64,000 bases of DNA from Rhodanobacter sp. MP7CTX1 (GTDB lineage Bacteria; Pseudomonadota; Gammaproteobacteria; Xanthomonadales; Rhodanobacteraceae), in the NCBI RefSeq assembly GCF_014205795.1, contig NZ_JACHCN010000003.1:283198-347197 (forward strand), read 5' to 3'. Positions 39,255 through 49,037 of the stretch are shown here, one piece after another. Under the pieces are notes generated by a model that worked only from the letters and a program-made list of their open reading frames with translations, searched no databases and was not told the origin of the DNA. The stretch's first letter is position 1. Each line of letters starts with the position of its first letter. The translations under genes were made by a program, and so were the position numbers.

Positions 39255-40440
39255 GTGCAACCTCCTCCTTCGTCGTGGCTGCCAGACGTACCGGATCGCC
39301 TTGCATCAGCGAGTCCGGCGGATGGTCGATGATCCGGTCTGTCGGCTGCAGGCCCTGGTCGATTTCCAGCGCGTCACCCAGGTCCATGCCGATGTGCACA
39401 TCGCGCAGCTGCACGCGATTGTTCGGGCCAAGCACCGCCACCTGCGGGCCAGCGGCTCGGAAGATAAGCACCGTGGCGGGCACGGTAATCACGTGCGTGC
39501 TCGTAGCTACCGGCAGATGCACCTCCGCGTAGTCGCCGGGTAGTAGCTCGGCGTGGAGATTGGGCACTTCGAACTGTGCCAGCAGCGAACCCGATGCCTG
39601 ATTGATCGAGCCGGATGAGCCGATCAGCGTGGCCTGGTAGATCGTGCCGGGATGTTCCAGCACGCTTAGGCTGACCGTCATGCCTGGCTTGATCGATGCC
39701 GCATATCCTTGCGGGACACTGACATACAGGCGCATCTTGCTGGTGTCAGCCACGGTGAACAGCGCCGGGCTGCTGTTGTCGCTGGTCGCGGAGATGAGAT
39801 CGCCGATGTCGGTGCTGCGACTGGTGACCGTGCCGCTGAATGGCGCGGTGATGTGCTTGAAGGATTCGAGCGCGGCCAGTCGATCGACATCGGCCTGCGC
39901 CGAAAGAACATTCGCGGCATCCACTTCGGCCTCGCCACTCTTTTCATCGGCCTCCTGCTTGGACACCGAATTGGATGTCAGCAAATGCTGCCACCGCTGG
40001 CTGGTGATTTGCGCCAGCCGTTCGTCGGCCTGGGCGCGAACCAGCCCTGCCTTGGCCTGATCGTATTGCTGGTCCAGCTCCGGTGTATCGATGATGCCGA
40101 GCGTGTCGCCAGCGTTGACCGGGCTGCCGATGTCCTTGCTCCAACTCTTCAGGTAGCCGCTGACGCGTGCATGGATGGGCGCACTGATCCAGGCTTCGAG
40201 GTGACCGGGCAGGGTCATTTGACGTGCGTCAGTCGAATTCAGTGGGGCAGCTAGTTGGACGGTCGGAAGTTCCTGAGCGTCGGTCCAGCTCACCAGCTTG
40301 TGATACTCGTGGGCGCGCACGGCCAGTCCAATGATCGTCGCGAGCACCGCCACGACGAGCACGACGACAATCGCAAGTCGCAGACGCGGTGGGCGCTGCG
40401 CCGGCTCGCCGACGTTATGCGGCGCGACGTTATGCGACAT
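39232..40440 (-). CDS. RND efflux periplasmic adaptor (MFP)
   Basis: Bridges the pump and the outer-membrane factor. 402 residues from the ATG at 40440 (GGAG 8 bases upstream). Membrane anchor at ~23-42 (LRLAIVVVLVVAVLATIIGL), lipoyl halves SAPIHARVSGYLKSWSKDIG and ITAPFSGTVTSRSTDIGDLI around an alpha-hairpin, then beta-barrel and membrane-proximal domains. Overlaps the pump gene stop by 11 bases, so the three proteins are translationally coupled. Confidence 0.95.
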   Translation of the reverse strand: MSHNVAPHNVGEPAQRPPRLRLAIVVVLVVAVLATIIGLAVRAHEYHKLVSWTDAQELPTVQLAAPLNSTDARQMTLPGHLEAWISAPIHARVSGYLKSWSKDIGSPVNAGDTLGIIDTPELDQQYDQAKAGLVRAQADERLAQITSQRWQHLLTSNSVSKQEADEKSGEAEVDAANVLSAQADVDRLAALESFKHITAPFSGTVTSRSTDIGDLISATSDNSSPALFTVADTSKMRLYVSVPQGYAASIKPGMTVSLSVLEHPGTIYQATLIGSSGSINQASGSLLAQFEVPNLHAELLPGDYAEVHLPVATSTHVITVPATVLIFRAAGPQVAVLGPNNRVQLRDVHIGMDLGDALEIDQGLQPTDRIIDHPPDSLMQGDPVRLAATTKEEVAHDQPKAK

Positions 40441-43400
40441 GAGGATCTTCTCCAAGCAGGGGTAGGGCGGAAGGCGAGCGTTGCTCGTCGTTGGCGTGGA
40501 CGATGCTGAAGATCACCGGCACGAACAGCAGGGTCGCGAATGTGGCGAACAATAGGCCGCCAATGACGGCGCGACCCAGTGGCGAGTTCTGTTCCTGGCT
40601 CAGCGCCATCGGCAGCATGCCGATGATCATCGCCAGCGCCGTCATGCAGACCGGACGGAAGCGGGTGAAGCCTGCTTCAAGCGCCGCCTTGACCGGATCG
40701 CCGTGCACTGCCAGCCGTTCGCGGCAGAAGCTCACTACCAGGATCGAGTTCGCGGTCGCCACGCCCATGCACATGATCGCGCCGGTCAACGCGGGTACCG
40801 ACAGCGTGGTATGACTGATGAACAGCATCCATACGATGCCAGCCAGCGCGGCGGGCAATGCGGTGATGATCACGAACGGATCGAGCCAGGACTGGAAATT
40901 GACGACGATCAGCAGATAGATCATCAGCACGGCCGCCAGCAGTCCGAATAGCAGTCCGCTGAAAGCTTCGTTCATCGTGCCGACCTGGCCACGCAGCGTG
41001 ACCATGGTGCCCTTGGGACGTGTCTTGGCAAAGTCACCCAGCACTTTGTTCACATCGGTGGCGACGGCGCCAAGATCGCGATCCTGTACCGACGCGTAGA
41101 TATCGTAAGCAGGCAAAATGTTGTAGTGCGATACGACGGCGGCGCTGGGCTCACGTGTGAAGCTGGCGATGCCACCGAGCATCTGGCTGCCCTTGTTGCC
41201 GGACGAGGTGACCGGCAATCGCGCCAGGTCGGCCATCGAATCCATCTTGTACTGCGGCGTGGCAGCGACGATGGCATACGAGACACCATTCTTGGGATTC
41301 AGCCAGAACGCCGGCGCCACCTGACCGCTGCCCGCCAGCGTGGCGACCATGCTGTTGGTGACGTCGCGCTCGGTGATGCCCAGCGCGTCGGCGCGCGTGC
41401 GATCGACGTGCACGTTCAATTGCGGATAACTGGTGCTCTGTTGCAGGCGTACGTCGGCGATACCGGGAATCGCCTTGAGGCGTTGCATGATCTGCATCGC
41501 ATAGGCTTCATTGCCGGTGCTGTCGCGGCCGGTAATCGATACGTCCAGCGGTGCCGGTGCGCCGAAGTTCAGGATCTGACTGGTCATGTCAGCCGGCAGA
41601 AACGCAAACTCGCTGCCGGGGAACTCCTTCGGCAGTTGTTCCCGCAGTATCTTCACGAACTCAGCGGTGGGCTGGTGGCCTTGCTTCAGAGCGATCTGGA
41701 TGTCGCCGTCCTGTGGCCCGATGGTGCCGGTATTGCTGTAAACCAGGTTCACGCTGCTCAATGGCAGGCCGATGTTGTCGATGACGGTTTCCAGTTGATC
41801 GGCTGGAATCACTTTGCGGATGGCTGCTTCGATACGATCGAACTCGGCGGCCGTTTCTTCCACACGGGTTCCCATCGGTGCGCGAACGTGCAGCGCGATC
41901 GCGCCGGCGTCGACATCGGGAAAGAAGTCGCGGCCGAGGAAAGGCACCAACGCAAACGAAACCACCACGAACGCCAGGAAGCCGATGATGAAGCGTCGTT
42001 GCTGCGCCATCGCGATGCCGAGGATGGCGTAGTAGCCGTCGCGGATCTTTGTGAAGCGATGTTCGAAGCCCAGCTGGAAGGCGATCGCCTTGCGCACGAT
42101 CAGGTGACGGGCTGCCTGGTGCTGATCGCCTTCGTGATGGTTGATGTAAATGTCTTCGGGATGATCACCCATGCCCTGCTCGGTCACGTGGGGCTTGAGC
42201 AGATACATCGCCATCGTCGGCACCAGCGTGCGTGACAGCAGGAACGACGAGGCCATCGCGAAGATCACCGCCAACGCCATCGGGCGAAACAGGAAGCCGG
42301 CAATACCATCGAGCATGAACATCGGCACGAACACGATGCAGATGCACAGTAGAGACACGAACGCTGGCGTGACGATCTGCCTCGCCCCATCCATGATCGC
42401 CGAGTGCACGTCCTTGCCCTGTTCGAGATGCCAGTTGATGTTCTCGATGGTCACCGTGGCATCGTCGACCAGGATACCCACCGCGAGCGCCAGACCGCCA
42501 AGTGTCATGATGTTGAGGGTCTGGCCGGTCAGCGAGAGCAGGGCGATCGCTGACAGGATCGATAACGGAATCGACACCGCGATGATGACAGTGGAGCGCC
42601 AGCTGCCGAGAAAGACCAGGATCATTACCGAGGTCAACAACGCTGCGATGATGCCTTCGCGTGCCACCGACGCAATCGCCGATTTCACGAAGACCGACTG
42701 ATCGTTGAGCATCGAGATCTTTAGCGAGGCGGGCATGGTCTCCTCGATCAGCGGCATCAGCTTCTTGACGCCGGCGACCACGGCCAGGGTCGACGCACTG
42801 CCGGTCTTCAAGATCGGCATCAGGACCGCGCGTTTGCCGTCCACGCGCACCACATTGTTTTGCGGCGGCGAGCCATCGCGCACGTGAGCCACTTCGCCGA
42901 TCGTGATGCTCGCGCCGTTGACTGTCTTGATCGGCAGGCTGTTCAGCGCATCGATCGCGGTCGGGCTGTTGTTCAACTGGATGTGATATTCGTAGGTGCC
43001 GATTTTCGCGGTGCCGACCGGAATGATCTGGTTCTCCTCGGCGAGGGCGTTCGCCACATCCTGCGCAGACAGCCCCTTGGCGGCGAGCGCCTGCGGATCG
43101 AGATCGAGCGTGATCTGGCGCTGCTTGCCACCATAGGGCGTCGGTATCGCCACGCCGTCCACCGAGACCAGGGTGGGGCGCACGTCGTTTTGGGCAATGT
43201 CGCGAATCTTCGCTTCAGACAGCGCTCTGCTGGACAGCGCCATCTGCAGCACCGGCACCGTCGAGGCGTTGTAGTTGAGGATCAGCGGTGGCGTGATGCC
43301 GGGCGGCATCTGTTTGACCACCGTCTGCGAGATCGAGGTGACCTGGGCGGTCGCCGTGCGGATATCCACACCCGGCTGAAAGAAGATCTTGACGATGCCG

Positions 43401-43669
43401 GCGCCAGGCAGGGACTGCGATTCGATGTGCTCGATGTTGTTGACCGAAGTGGTCAGCTGGCGTTCGTAGTAGTAGATCACGCGGCCGGACATTTCATTCG
43501 GCGGCAGGCCGTTGTAGGTCCATACCACGCTGATCACCGGTATGCCGATGTTCGGAAAGATGTCAGTGGGCGTCCGCAGCGCTGCCAGCGGCCCGGCAAT
43601 GAGAATGACCAGCGCCAGCACAACGAAAGTGTAGGGCCGTGCGAGTGCTAAGCGAACGAGACCAAGCAT
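40430..43669 (-). CDS. RND multidrug/solute efflux permease (AcrB superfamily)
   Basis: Proton-driven inner-membrane pump. 1,079 residues with the two-fold RND repeat: TM1 near 10-30, large periplasmic loop, TM2-TM6 around 335-490, second half from ~555. The proton-relay pair is present in GILVDDATVTIEN (D402, D403), and NQIIPVGT-type porter motifs are visible. It resembles MdtB/MdtC and hydrophobe exporters more than heavy-metal CusA, since no paired Met/Cys metal site stands out. First gene of the operon in the order pump, adaptor, outer-membrane factor. Confidence 0.94.
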   Translation of the reverse strand: MLGLVRLALARPYTFVVLALVILIAGPLAALRTPTDIFPNIGIPVISVVWTYNGLPPNEMSGRVIYYYERQLTTSVNNIEHIESQSLPGAGIVKIFFQPGVDIRTATAQVTSISQTVVKQMPPGITPPLILNYNASTVPVLQMALSSRALSEAKIRDIAQNDVRPTLVSVDGVAIPTPYGGKQRQITLDLDPQALAAKGLSAQDVANALAEENQIIPVGTAKIGTYEYHIQLNNSPTAIDALNSLPIKTVNGASITIGEVAHVRDGSPPQNNVVRVDGKRAVLMPILKTGSASTLAVVAGVKKLMPLIEETMPASLKISMLNDQSVFVKSAIASVAREGIIAALLTSVMILVFLGSWRSTVIIAVSIPLSILSAIALLSLTGQTLNIMTLGGLALAVGILVDDATVTIENINWHLEQGKDVHSAIMDGARQIVTPAFVSLLCICIVFVPMFMLDGIAGFLFRPMALAVIFAMASSFLLSRTLVPTMAMYLLKPHVTEQGMGDHPEDIYINHHEGDQHQAARHLIVRKAIAFQLGFEHRFTKIRDGYYAILGIAMAQQRRFIIGFLAFVVVSFALVPFLGRDFFPDVDAGAIALHVRAPMGTRVEETAAEFDRIEAAIRKVIPADQLETVIDNIGLPLSSVNLVYSNTGTIGPQDGDIQIALKQGHQPTAEFVKILREQLPKEFPGSEFAFLPADMTSQILNFGAPAPLDVSITGRDSTGNEAYAMQIMQRLKAIPGIADVRLQQSTSYPQLNVHVDRTRADALGITERDVTNSMVATLAGSGQVAPAFWLNPKNGVSYAIVAATPQYKMDSMADLARLPVTSSGNKGSQMLGGIASFTREPSAAVVSHYNILPAYDIYASVQDRDLGAVATDVNKVLGDFAKTRPKGTMVTLRGQVGTMNEAFSGLLFGLLAAVLMIYLLIVVNFQSWLDPFVIITALPAALAGIVWMLFISHTTLSVPALTGAIMCMGVATANSILVVSFCRERLAVHGDPVKAALEAGFTRFRPVCMTALAMIIGMLPMALSQEQNSPLGRAVIGGLLFATFATLLFVPVIFSIVHANDEQRSPSALPLLGEDPHVA

Positions 43670-43811
43670 GGAGGGGGTTCCGTAAACGTCGGCGGTGAAC
43701 GTCGGTGCAAGCAGTGCGTAATGCGGCTCAGTATCGAACTGCAGTCATTGCATGATCACGACTCCGCCTTATGGCAACCTTTTGTCCACGTATCCTTCAC
43801 TCGGCGCCTGT

Positions 43812-43877
43812 TGTTGGAGCGCACCCCCAGATCGAGTCCGGGGCAGGCTGCGCGCGCCCACGGGGTGCGCTCCTACA
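43812..43877. repeat. GGAGCGCACCCC palindrome overlapping the kinase stop
   Basis: TGTTGGAGCGCACCCC (43812-43827) pairs with GGGGTGCGCTCCTACA (43862-43877) with one mismatch. The TAG stop of the histidine kinase (43875-43873) lies inside the right arm. Same style as the GTGGGAGCG family but a different core. Confidence 0.75.
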
Positions 43878-45276
43878 GGGTGGCCGAGGGATTCAGCGGG
43901 ATGCTGACGCGCACGTGCAGGCCATGACCGAACGCTGAATCGAGCAGCTCGATCCGGGCATCGTGCAGTTGTGCGGCGCGCTTGACGATGTTCAGGCCCA
44001 GGCCGTGGCCATTGCTGGGCTGCTTGTCTTCGCGGTGGAAGCGGTCGAACACGATTTCTCGACGCTCGGCCGGAATGCCGGGACCGTCGTCGCTGATATC
44101 GATGACCGCTGCCTGCGGCGACTTGCATAGCGCCACCTCGACCTGACCGTTCGGTCCGACGTAGCGCAAAGCATTCTCGATGAGGTTGCGGAACATCGCG
44201 GTGAGTGCCGCTTCGTGTCCGAGTACGGGCAATTGCGGGATGTCATGCACGAGACTGAGCTCGACACCTTTTTCGACGATCAGTGGGGCCAGCTCCTCGA
44301 TTACCTCGGTGGCAACCGTGACCAGATCCAGGGTGACGCGCTGGTTGGCAGCAGCGCCGGCCTCCAGCGTGGCCAGCGCCAGAATCTGTTCGATGCGTCG
44401 TGCCAACCGGGTCAGGCTCTGCTGTGCGCTCTTCAGCGCCGACTCGACGTCCTGCGGCGTACCGGCGATGGCGGCGCTCTCAAGGTGGATCATGGTTGCC
44501 GTCAACGGTGTGCGCAGCTCATGCGCCACATCGGCATTGAAGCGATGTTCGCGTTCGATCGCGTCTTCCAGCCGCTCGAACTGCTGGTTCAAGGTGCGGA
44601 TCAATGGCTTGAGTTCGGGCGGCGTGTCGTCGATGGCCACCGGTTGCCGGCTGCCGGGTGTGCGCTCGTCCAGCGACTTGGTCAGCGACCTTAAGGGGAG
44701 CAAGCCTCTACGCACGGCCAGGCTGACCAGCAGGGCCAGCAAGGGCAGGCCGATCAGCAAGGGCAGGCTGTGTTCGAGGATCAGCCCGCGAGTAATGTCC
44801 TGCCGGTTGTCGTAGCGCTCGCCAATGCGGATCACCAGGTTGGCGCGATTCTGCAAGGTGAAAATCCGCCAACGATGATCTTCGTGCAGGATGTCGCGGA
44901 AGCCCATGTCCGCGGGTGTCGGCGGCGGTAGATCTTCCAGGTTCGCGGTTGCCACGATCAGTTGCCGCTGTGGCCCGTAAGCCTGGAATCCCACCTCGGG
45001 TTCGTAGTTGTGGCGATGCACGGAAACCACCATCGCCTGACGTACCGGCAGCGGCGTGCCCGACGTGCTGGCATTGGGACCCTGCTGGGCCATCGCGTCG
45101 CTGTGCTCGATAAGGATGCCCAGCGTGCGGCCGGCCTGGGCCAGACGCCCGTCCAGCAGCTCGTTCATTTCCCTCGACTCGCGCTGGTAGCTCAGGAAGC
45201 CAAGCGGGATCAGCACGAGGACCATGACGGTAATGATCAGCCAGGTCAGTCGTGTGCGCAGGCTGACCGGTTTCAT
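43873..45276 (-). CDS. Sensor histidine kinase
   Basis: 467 residues from the ATG at 45276, which overlaps the regulator stop by 2 bases. TM1 ~11-29, a periplasmic sensor of ~140 residues, TM2 ~170-188, a HAMP-like linker, then the dimerisation helix with the phospho-acceptor in FNADVAHELRTPLTA (H252). N-box FRNLIENALRYV, G1 ISDDGPGIP, F-box FDRFHRED and G2 GHGLGLNIVK are intact. Autophosphorylates and passes phosphate to the adjacent regulator. It resembles QseC/PmrB-type kinases. The nearby efflux operon is a natural target (inference). Confidence 0.93.
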   Translation of the reverse strand: MKPVSLRTRLTWLIITVMVLVLIPLGFLSYQRESREMNELLDGRLAQAGRTLGILIEHSDAMAQQGPNASTSGTPLPVRQAMVVSVHRHNYEPEVGFQAYGPQRQLIVATANLEDLPPPTPADMGFRDILHEDHRWRIFTLQNRANLVIRIGERYDNRQDITRGLILEHSLPLLIGLPLLALLVSLAVRRGLLPLRSLTKSLDERTPGSRQPVAIDDTPPELKPLIRTLNQQFERLEDAIEREHRFNADVAHELRTPLTATMIHLESAAIAGTPQDVESALKSAQQSLTRLARRIEQILALATLEAGAAANQRVTLDLVTVATEVIEELAPLIVEKGVELSLVHDIPQLPVLGHEAALTAMFRNLIENALRYVGPNGQVEVALCKSPQAAVIDISDDGPGIPAERREIVFDRFHREDKQPSNGHGLGLNIVKRAAQLHDARIELLDSAFGHGLHVRVSIPLNPSATL

Positions 45277-45938
45277 TTCGGTTCCCGCGGAATCATGTAG
45301 CCGACGCCACGCACCGTGTGGATGACGTCCGGGCTCAGTTTGCGGCGCAACCAATGCACCTGGACTTCCAGCGCGTTGCTTTCCACGTTGGTATCCAGGC
45401 CATAGACGGAATTTTCCAGGCTTTCGCGTCGGACGATGCGCCCGGCGCGCTCCATCAACACACGCAGCAGGGCGAACTCCCGGCGTGTGAGAACGATGCG
45501 GTTGCCGCGAAATTCCACTTCGGACGTGGCGAGGTTCAAGCGCAGGCCACCCGCTTCGACTACGCTGTCGGCCAGGCCCTGCGCGCGCCGCGTCAATGAG
45601 CGGATCCGCGCCGCCAGTTCCTCCAGATGGAACGGCTTGATCAGGTAATCGTCGGCACCCAGATCGAGCCCGCGGATGCGCGTCTCCAGCGCGTCCCTTG
45701 CGGTCATCACCAGGACCGGCGTCTTGATCCCCATGCGTCGTGCTTCGGCCAGCACTTCGAGGCCATCCTTGTCAGGCAGGCCAAGGTCGAGCAGCACCAG
45801 ATCGGCGGTTTGATCGCGCAGCGCGAGGGTCGCTTCGCGCCCGTTGCGCAGCCAGGTGACCGCATAGGATTGATGTTCCAGGGCGATGCGGATGGCGTCG
45901 CCGAGCTGGGCATCATCTTCCACAAGCACTATGTGCAC
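45273..45938 (-). CDS. OmpR/PhoB-family response regulator
   Basis: 221 residues. The receiver domain has acidic pair D8-D9, phospho-acceptor D51 in LLDLGLPDKDG, a conserved Thr in VMTARD and Lys in LIKPFH. The C-terminal winged helix (VEFRGNRIVLTRREFALLRV, VQVHWLRRKLSP, HTVRGVGYMIP) binds direct repeats. First gene of the RR-HK pair; about 200 bases downstream of the kinase the efflux operon begins on the same strand. The 206 bases upstream of it (45939-46144) hold no gene I can support. Confidence 0.94.
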   Translation of the reverse strand: MHIVLVEDDAQLGDAIRIALEHQSYAVTWLRNGREATLALRDQTADLVLLDLGLPDKDGLEVLAEARRMGIKTPVLVMTARDALETRIRGLDLGADDYLIKPFHLEELAARIRSLTRRAQGLADSVVEAGGLRLNLATSEVEFRGNRIVLTRREFALLRVLMERAGRIVRRESLENSVYGLDTNVESNALEVQVHWLRRKLSPDVIHTVRGVGYMIPREPK

Positions 45939-46144
45939 GTTGGGTCACCTGTCGTCAGCAAGCGAGACCTTGATGTCTGCCCTATGGCTGGCAGTGGGTC
46001 TCGGTATCGATCATCTTCCGCTGTCGATCATCCCTGGCAATGCTTAAGGTGAAATTACGTCTTTCGGAAGCGGCCGCCTTCACATGCGAAGACTCGCGCC
46101 CGCAGCATACCGATGAGGCGCTGGATCCCAGCCAATCTGCGCAG

Positions 46145-46768
46145 TCAGCGATTGTCCAGCGTCGCACCGGTCAACAGCCCACGTGCCAGCATGCCGCACT
46201 GGCGACGATACAGGAGTAGTTGCCATTGCCGGCCGCCCACCTGGCGCCACAGCACTGCCGAACGCACGGCAGCAAGCAGGTTGGCGCGCACTTTTTCCAC
46301 CACGGCAGCTTGTTGCAGCTGTTGCGGATTGCCGCTCACCATGACCCGCGGCTTCAGCGTGGACAGGGTGGACGCATACAATTCGGCCAGCCGACCGATG
46401 ACCTGCGTCGAACCCTGGCCAAAGTGCTCGACCTGGCGCTGCGCCGCGACGATGCCTTGCTGAAGTTTGCCGAGCAACTCCGGTCGCCTCGACAGGCTGC
46501 GCTCCAGTCGCATCACGGTCACCACCATCTTGGTCACTGACATATCGCGGTCGCTTTCATCGAGCTGTGCGATCAAGCTGCGCAGGCCCAGTCGCAGGCC
46601 CGAAATATTGCCGTAGACACCGACGACCGAGGGTGCGTCGATGCGGAACACGCTAGCCACGCTGGCCTCCATCGTGGCTTCATCACAAGTGCCTTCATTG
46701 GCCAGCTGCTGCGCCAGTGCACAGGCCTGGAACAGCCCGGCAAGGGCGAGCACGCGCTCTTCATTCAT
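46145..46768 (-). CDS. hflD: HflD-family lysogenisation regulator homologue
   Basis: 207 residues, all helical, starting at the ATG 46768 (MNEERVLALAGLFQACALAQ). HflD proteins are peripheral membrane proteins encoded next to mnmA; the E. coli one binds phage lambda CII. The N-terminal LAGLFQA..LAQQLA pattern, DAPSVVGVYGN..GLRLGL and the mid-protein RLERSLSRRPELL are typical. 28 bases downstream of mnmA, as in E. coli. Its role outside lambda hosts is unclear. Confidence 0.92.
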   Translation of the reverse strand: MNEERVLALAGLFQACALAQQLANEGTCDEATMEASVASVFRIDAPSVVGVYGNISGLRLGLRSLIAQLDESDRDMSVTKMVVTVMRLERSLSRRPELLGKLQQGIVAAQRQVEHFGQGSTQVIGRLAELYASTLSTLKPRVMVSGNPQQLQQAAVVEKVRANLLAAVRSAVLWRQVGGRQWQLLLYRRQCGMLARGLLTGATLDNR

Positions 46769-46796
46769 GGCAAAGGTTTCAAACACGGGGTCGCGG

Positions 46797-47948
46797 TTAT
46801 CCTGTCGCAGAAGTGAACGTGGGAGACGGCGAGAATGCAGGCAACAGGCCGCCATAGGGTGCATCGGTCGCGGCGATCACGGCGCCGCCAAGACAGACCT
46901 GGTCATCGTAGAAGACTACGGACTGCCCGGGGGTGACGGCGCGTTGCGGTTCGTCGAAGCGTACCTCAAGGCCGTGGTCCAGAACGGTGACGAGGCAGCT
47001 CTGGTCCACCTGACGATAGCGGGTCTTGGCGGTGCAGCGGAACGGGTTGGCCGACGCGGCACCGGCGACCCAGGTAGGCGTCTCGGTCTGCAACCGCTCT
47101 GAATACAACCAATGGTTTTCGCCGCCCTGGGCGACATACAACACGTTGGTAGCCACGTCTTTGCCGACCACGTACCAGGCCTCCCCGCTGGCGCCGTGAC
47201 GGCCGCCGATGCCCAGCCCGTTGCGCTGGCCCAGGGTGTAATACATCGCGCCCTGATGCTCGCCAATCAGCTCGCCGGCCGGGGTGCGCATCTCGCCTGG
47301 GCGGGCCGGGATGTACTGGCTGAGAAAACTGCGGAAATCGCGCTCGCCGATGAAACAGATGCCGGTGGAGTCTTTCTTCGCATGCGTGGGCAACGCGGCT
47401 TCACGGGCCAGCTCGCGCACGCGGGGCTTTTCCATCTCGCCGAGCGGAAACAGTGTGGCGGCGAGCGCTTGCTGTCCCAGTGCATGCAGGAAATAGCTCT
47501 GGTCCTTGGCCATGTCCACCGCGCGCAGCAGGCGATACTGGCCGTCGCGGCAGTCGACGCGGGCATAGTGGCCGGTCGCGATTTTTTCCGCGCCCAGCGA
47601 GTGCGCTTCGTCCAGAAACGTCTTGAATTTGATCTCGCGGTTGCACAGCACGTCGGGGTTCGGCGTGCGCCCGGCGCGGTACTCGGCGAGGAAGTGCTCG
47701 AACACACCATCCCAGTAGGCAGCGGCGAAATTGCGTGCATGGAACGGAATGCCAAGCCGGCCGCAGACGGCCACGGCGTCCTTGCGGTCGGCGTCGGTAG
47801 TGCAGGGACCGCTGCGCTCGTCTTCCTCCCAGTTCTGCATGAACAGGCCTTCGACCTGGTAGCCCGCCTGTTGCAGCAACAGTGCCGCCACCGAGGAGTC
47901 GACGCCACCGGAGATGCCGAGCATGACTTTGGTGTGAGTGCCGTTCAT
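46797..47948 (-). CDS. mnmA: tRNA-specific 2-thiouridylase
   Basis: Adds sulfur to C2 of U34 in tRNA-Glu, -Gln and -Lys using ATP and a persulfide relay. 383 residues from the ATG at 47948. PP-loop SGGVDSSV at 13-20, catalytic Cys102 in [13 protein letters not shown] and Cys198 in [13 protein letters not shown] (E. coli C102 and C199). The start overlaps the nudJ stop (ATGA). Confidence 0.97.
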   Translation of the reverse strand: MNGTHTKVMLGISGGVDSSVAALLLQQAGYQVEGLFMQNWEEDERSGPCTTDADRKDAVAVCGRLGIPFHARNFAAAYWDGVFEHFLAEYRAGRTPNPDVLCNREIKFKTFLDEAHSLGAEKIATGHYARVDCRDGQYRLLRAVDMAKDQSYFLHALGQQALAATLFPLGEMEKPRVRELAREAALPTHAKKDSTGICFIGERDFRSFLSQYIPARPGEMRTPAGELIGEHQGAMYYTLGQRNGLGIGGRHGASGEAWYVVGKDVATNVLYVAQGGENHWLYSERLQTETPTWVAGAASANPFRCTAKTRYRQVDQSCLVTVLDHGLEVRFDEPQRAVTPGQSVVFYDDQVCLGGAVIAATDAPYGGLLPAFSPSPTFTSATG

Positions 47949-48445
47949 GCGTTGCGAGCTTCGGGTAGATAGCCCAGCGTGCTCAGCGGCAGCCGTTGGC
48001 CAGCCAGCCAGGCATCGATGCTCAGCAGCACCAGCGGACTGCGCAGGCGCTCGCCGAGCGCAGCGATCTCGCTGCGGGTTAGCCACAGCGCACGTCGGAT
48101 GCCGTCGTCCAGCGGGCGAGCTGCATCATGGCTCAAGGCGCGAGCGGCAAAACTGAAGCGGACCACCGCATCGCCATGCTCGGTGCTGCGCCATTGATGC
48201 ACGCCGATCAGGTGCTGCAGCTCGACCGTCCAGCCGGTTTCTTCCAGCGTTTCGCGCACGGCGGCAGTCACCAGGCTTTCGCCGTCGTCCAGATGGCCCG
48301 CCGGCTGGTTATAGGCCAGCCGCCCGTTCACTTCTTCCTCGACCATCAGATAACGATCGCCAGCGGTGACCACGCAGGCCACGGTGACGCGCGGACGCCA
48401 GATGTCGGCGCCGGAATTGTCGGTGGTGGAAAGGGGGTTGGCCAT
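47945..48445 (-). CDS. nudJ: NUDIX hydrolase, NudJ-like
   Basis: Phosphatase that acts on nucleoside di/triphosphates or thiamin/HMP pyrophosphate in E. coli. 166 residues from the ATG at 48445 ([12 protein letters not shown]). The Nudix box G-x5-E-x7-REUxEExGU is complete ([10 protein letters not shown], then RETLEETGW). Gene order nudJ-mnmA-hflD matches E. coli, which supports the name more than the sequence alone. Confidence 0.9.
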   Translation of the reverse strand: MANPLSTTDNSGADIWRPRVTVACVVTAGDRYLMVEEEVNGRLAYNQPAGHLDDGESLVTAAVRETLEETGWTVELQHLIGVHQWRSTEHGDAVVRFSFAARALSHDAARPLDDGIRRALWLTRSEIAALGERLRSPLVLLSIDAWLAGQRLPLSTLGYLPEARNA

Positions 48446-48645
48446 CAGGTTGGGCAAGAGACTGGGCACGGGGCACTGGAAAAGCGGCCATTGTGCCATC
48501 ACCTGTGGGGACGGTCGCTGCCAAGAGCGGGTTTGTGATCCCCGCAGATCCCGGCGCGGGCCACCGACGAGATCACAATCAGGCCCTAAGTGGTGCATCC
48601 ACGGCGGCGTATACTTCGTATCAAAGATCGAACACCCAAGAAACT

Positions 48646-48972
48646 ATGGCCCACGAATCCGAACACGAGCAAGACAGCGGCCGCGGACTGGCACTGGAAA
48701 CCGCCAAACCGGAGGTGGCGCGTCCCCCACTGTTTCAGGTGCTGCTGCTGAATGACGACTTCACCCCGATGGATTTCGTGGTCGAGGTGTTACGCGGTTT
48801 TTTCAACCTGGACCAGGAACAGGCGGTGCAGGTGATGTTGCATGTACATACGCGCGGTAAGGGCGTATGTGGTGTATTTACGCGGGAAGTAGCCGAGACC
48901 AAGGTAACCCATGTGAACGAATATTCACGCTCCCATCAGCATCCGTTGTTGTGCACTATGGAAAAGCTCTGA
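48646..48972 (+). CDS. clpS: ClpA adaptor protein ClpS
   Basis: Delivers N-degron proteins to ClpAP. 108 residues from the ATG at 48646. The N-terminal ~28 residues are flexible and acidic. The core has [18 protein letters not shown] (Asn-Asp-Asp pocket for the N-terminal residue), [10 protein letters not shown] and EVAETKV. 65 bases before clpA; divergent from nudJ. Confidence 0.97.
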   Translation: MAHESEHEQDSGRGLALETAKPEVARPPLFQVLLLNDDFTPMDFVVEVLRGFFNLDQEQAVQVMLHVHTRGKGVCGVFTREVAETKVTHVNEYSRSHQHPLLCTMEKL

Positions 48973-49037
48973 GCGACCCCATTTTGTGCTCATTGCGGCG
49001 CTGAAGGCCGCTCACTTTTCAAGCGGAGATGATCCGA

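Noticed and set aside
46145-46768. hflD as evidence of a lambda-like prophage
   Set aside because: HflD is a host chromosomal gene; no phage genes are nearby.
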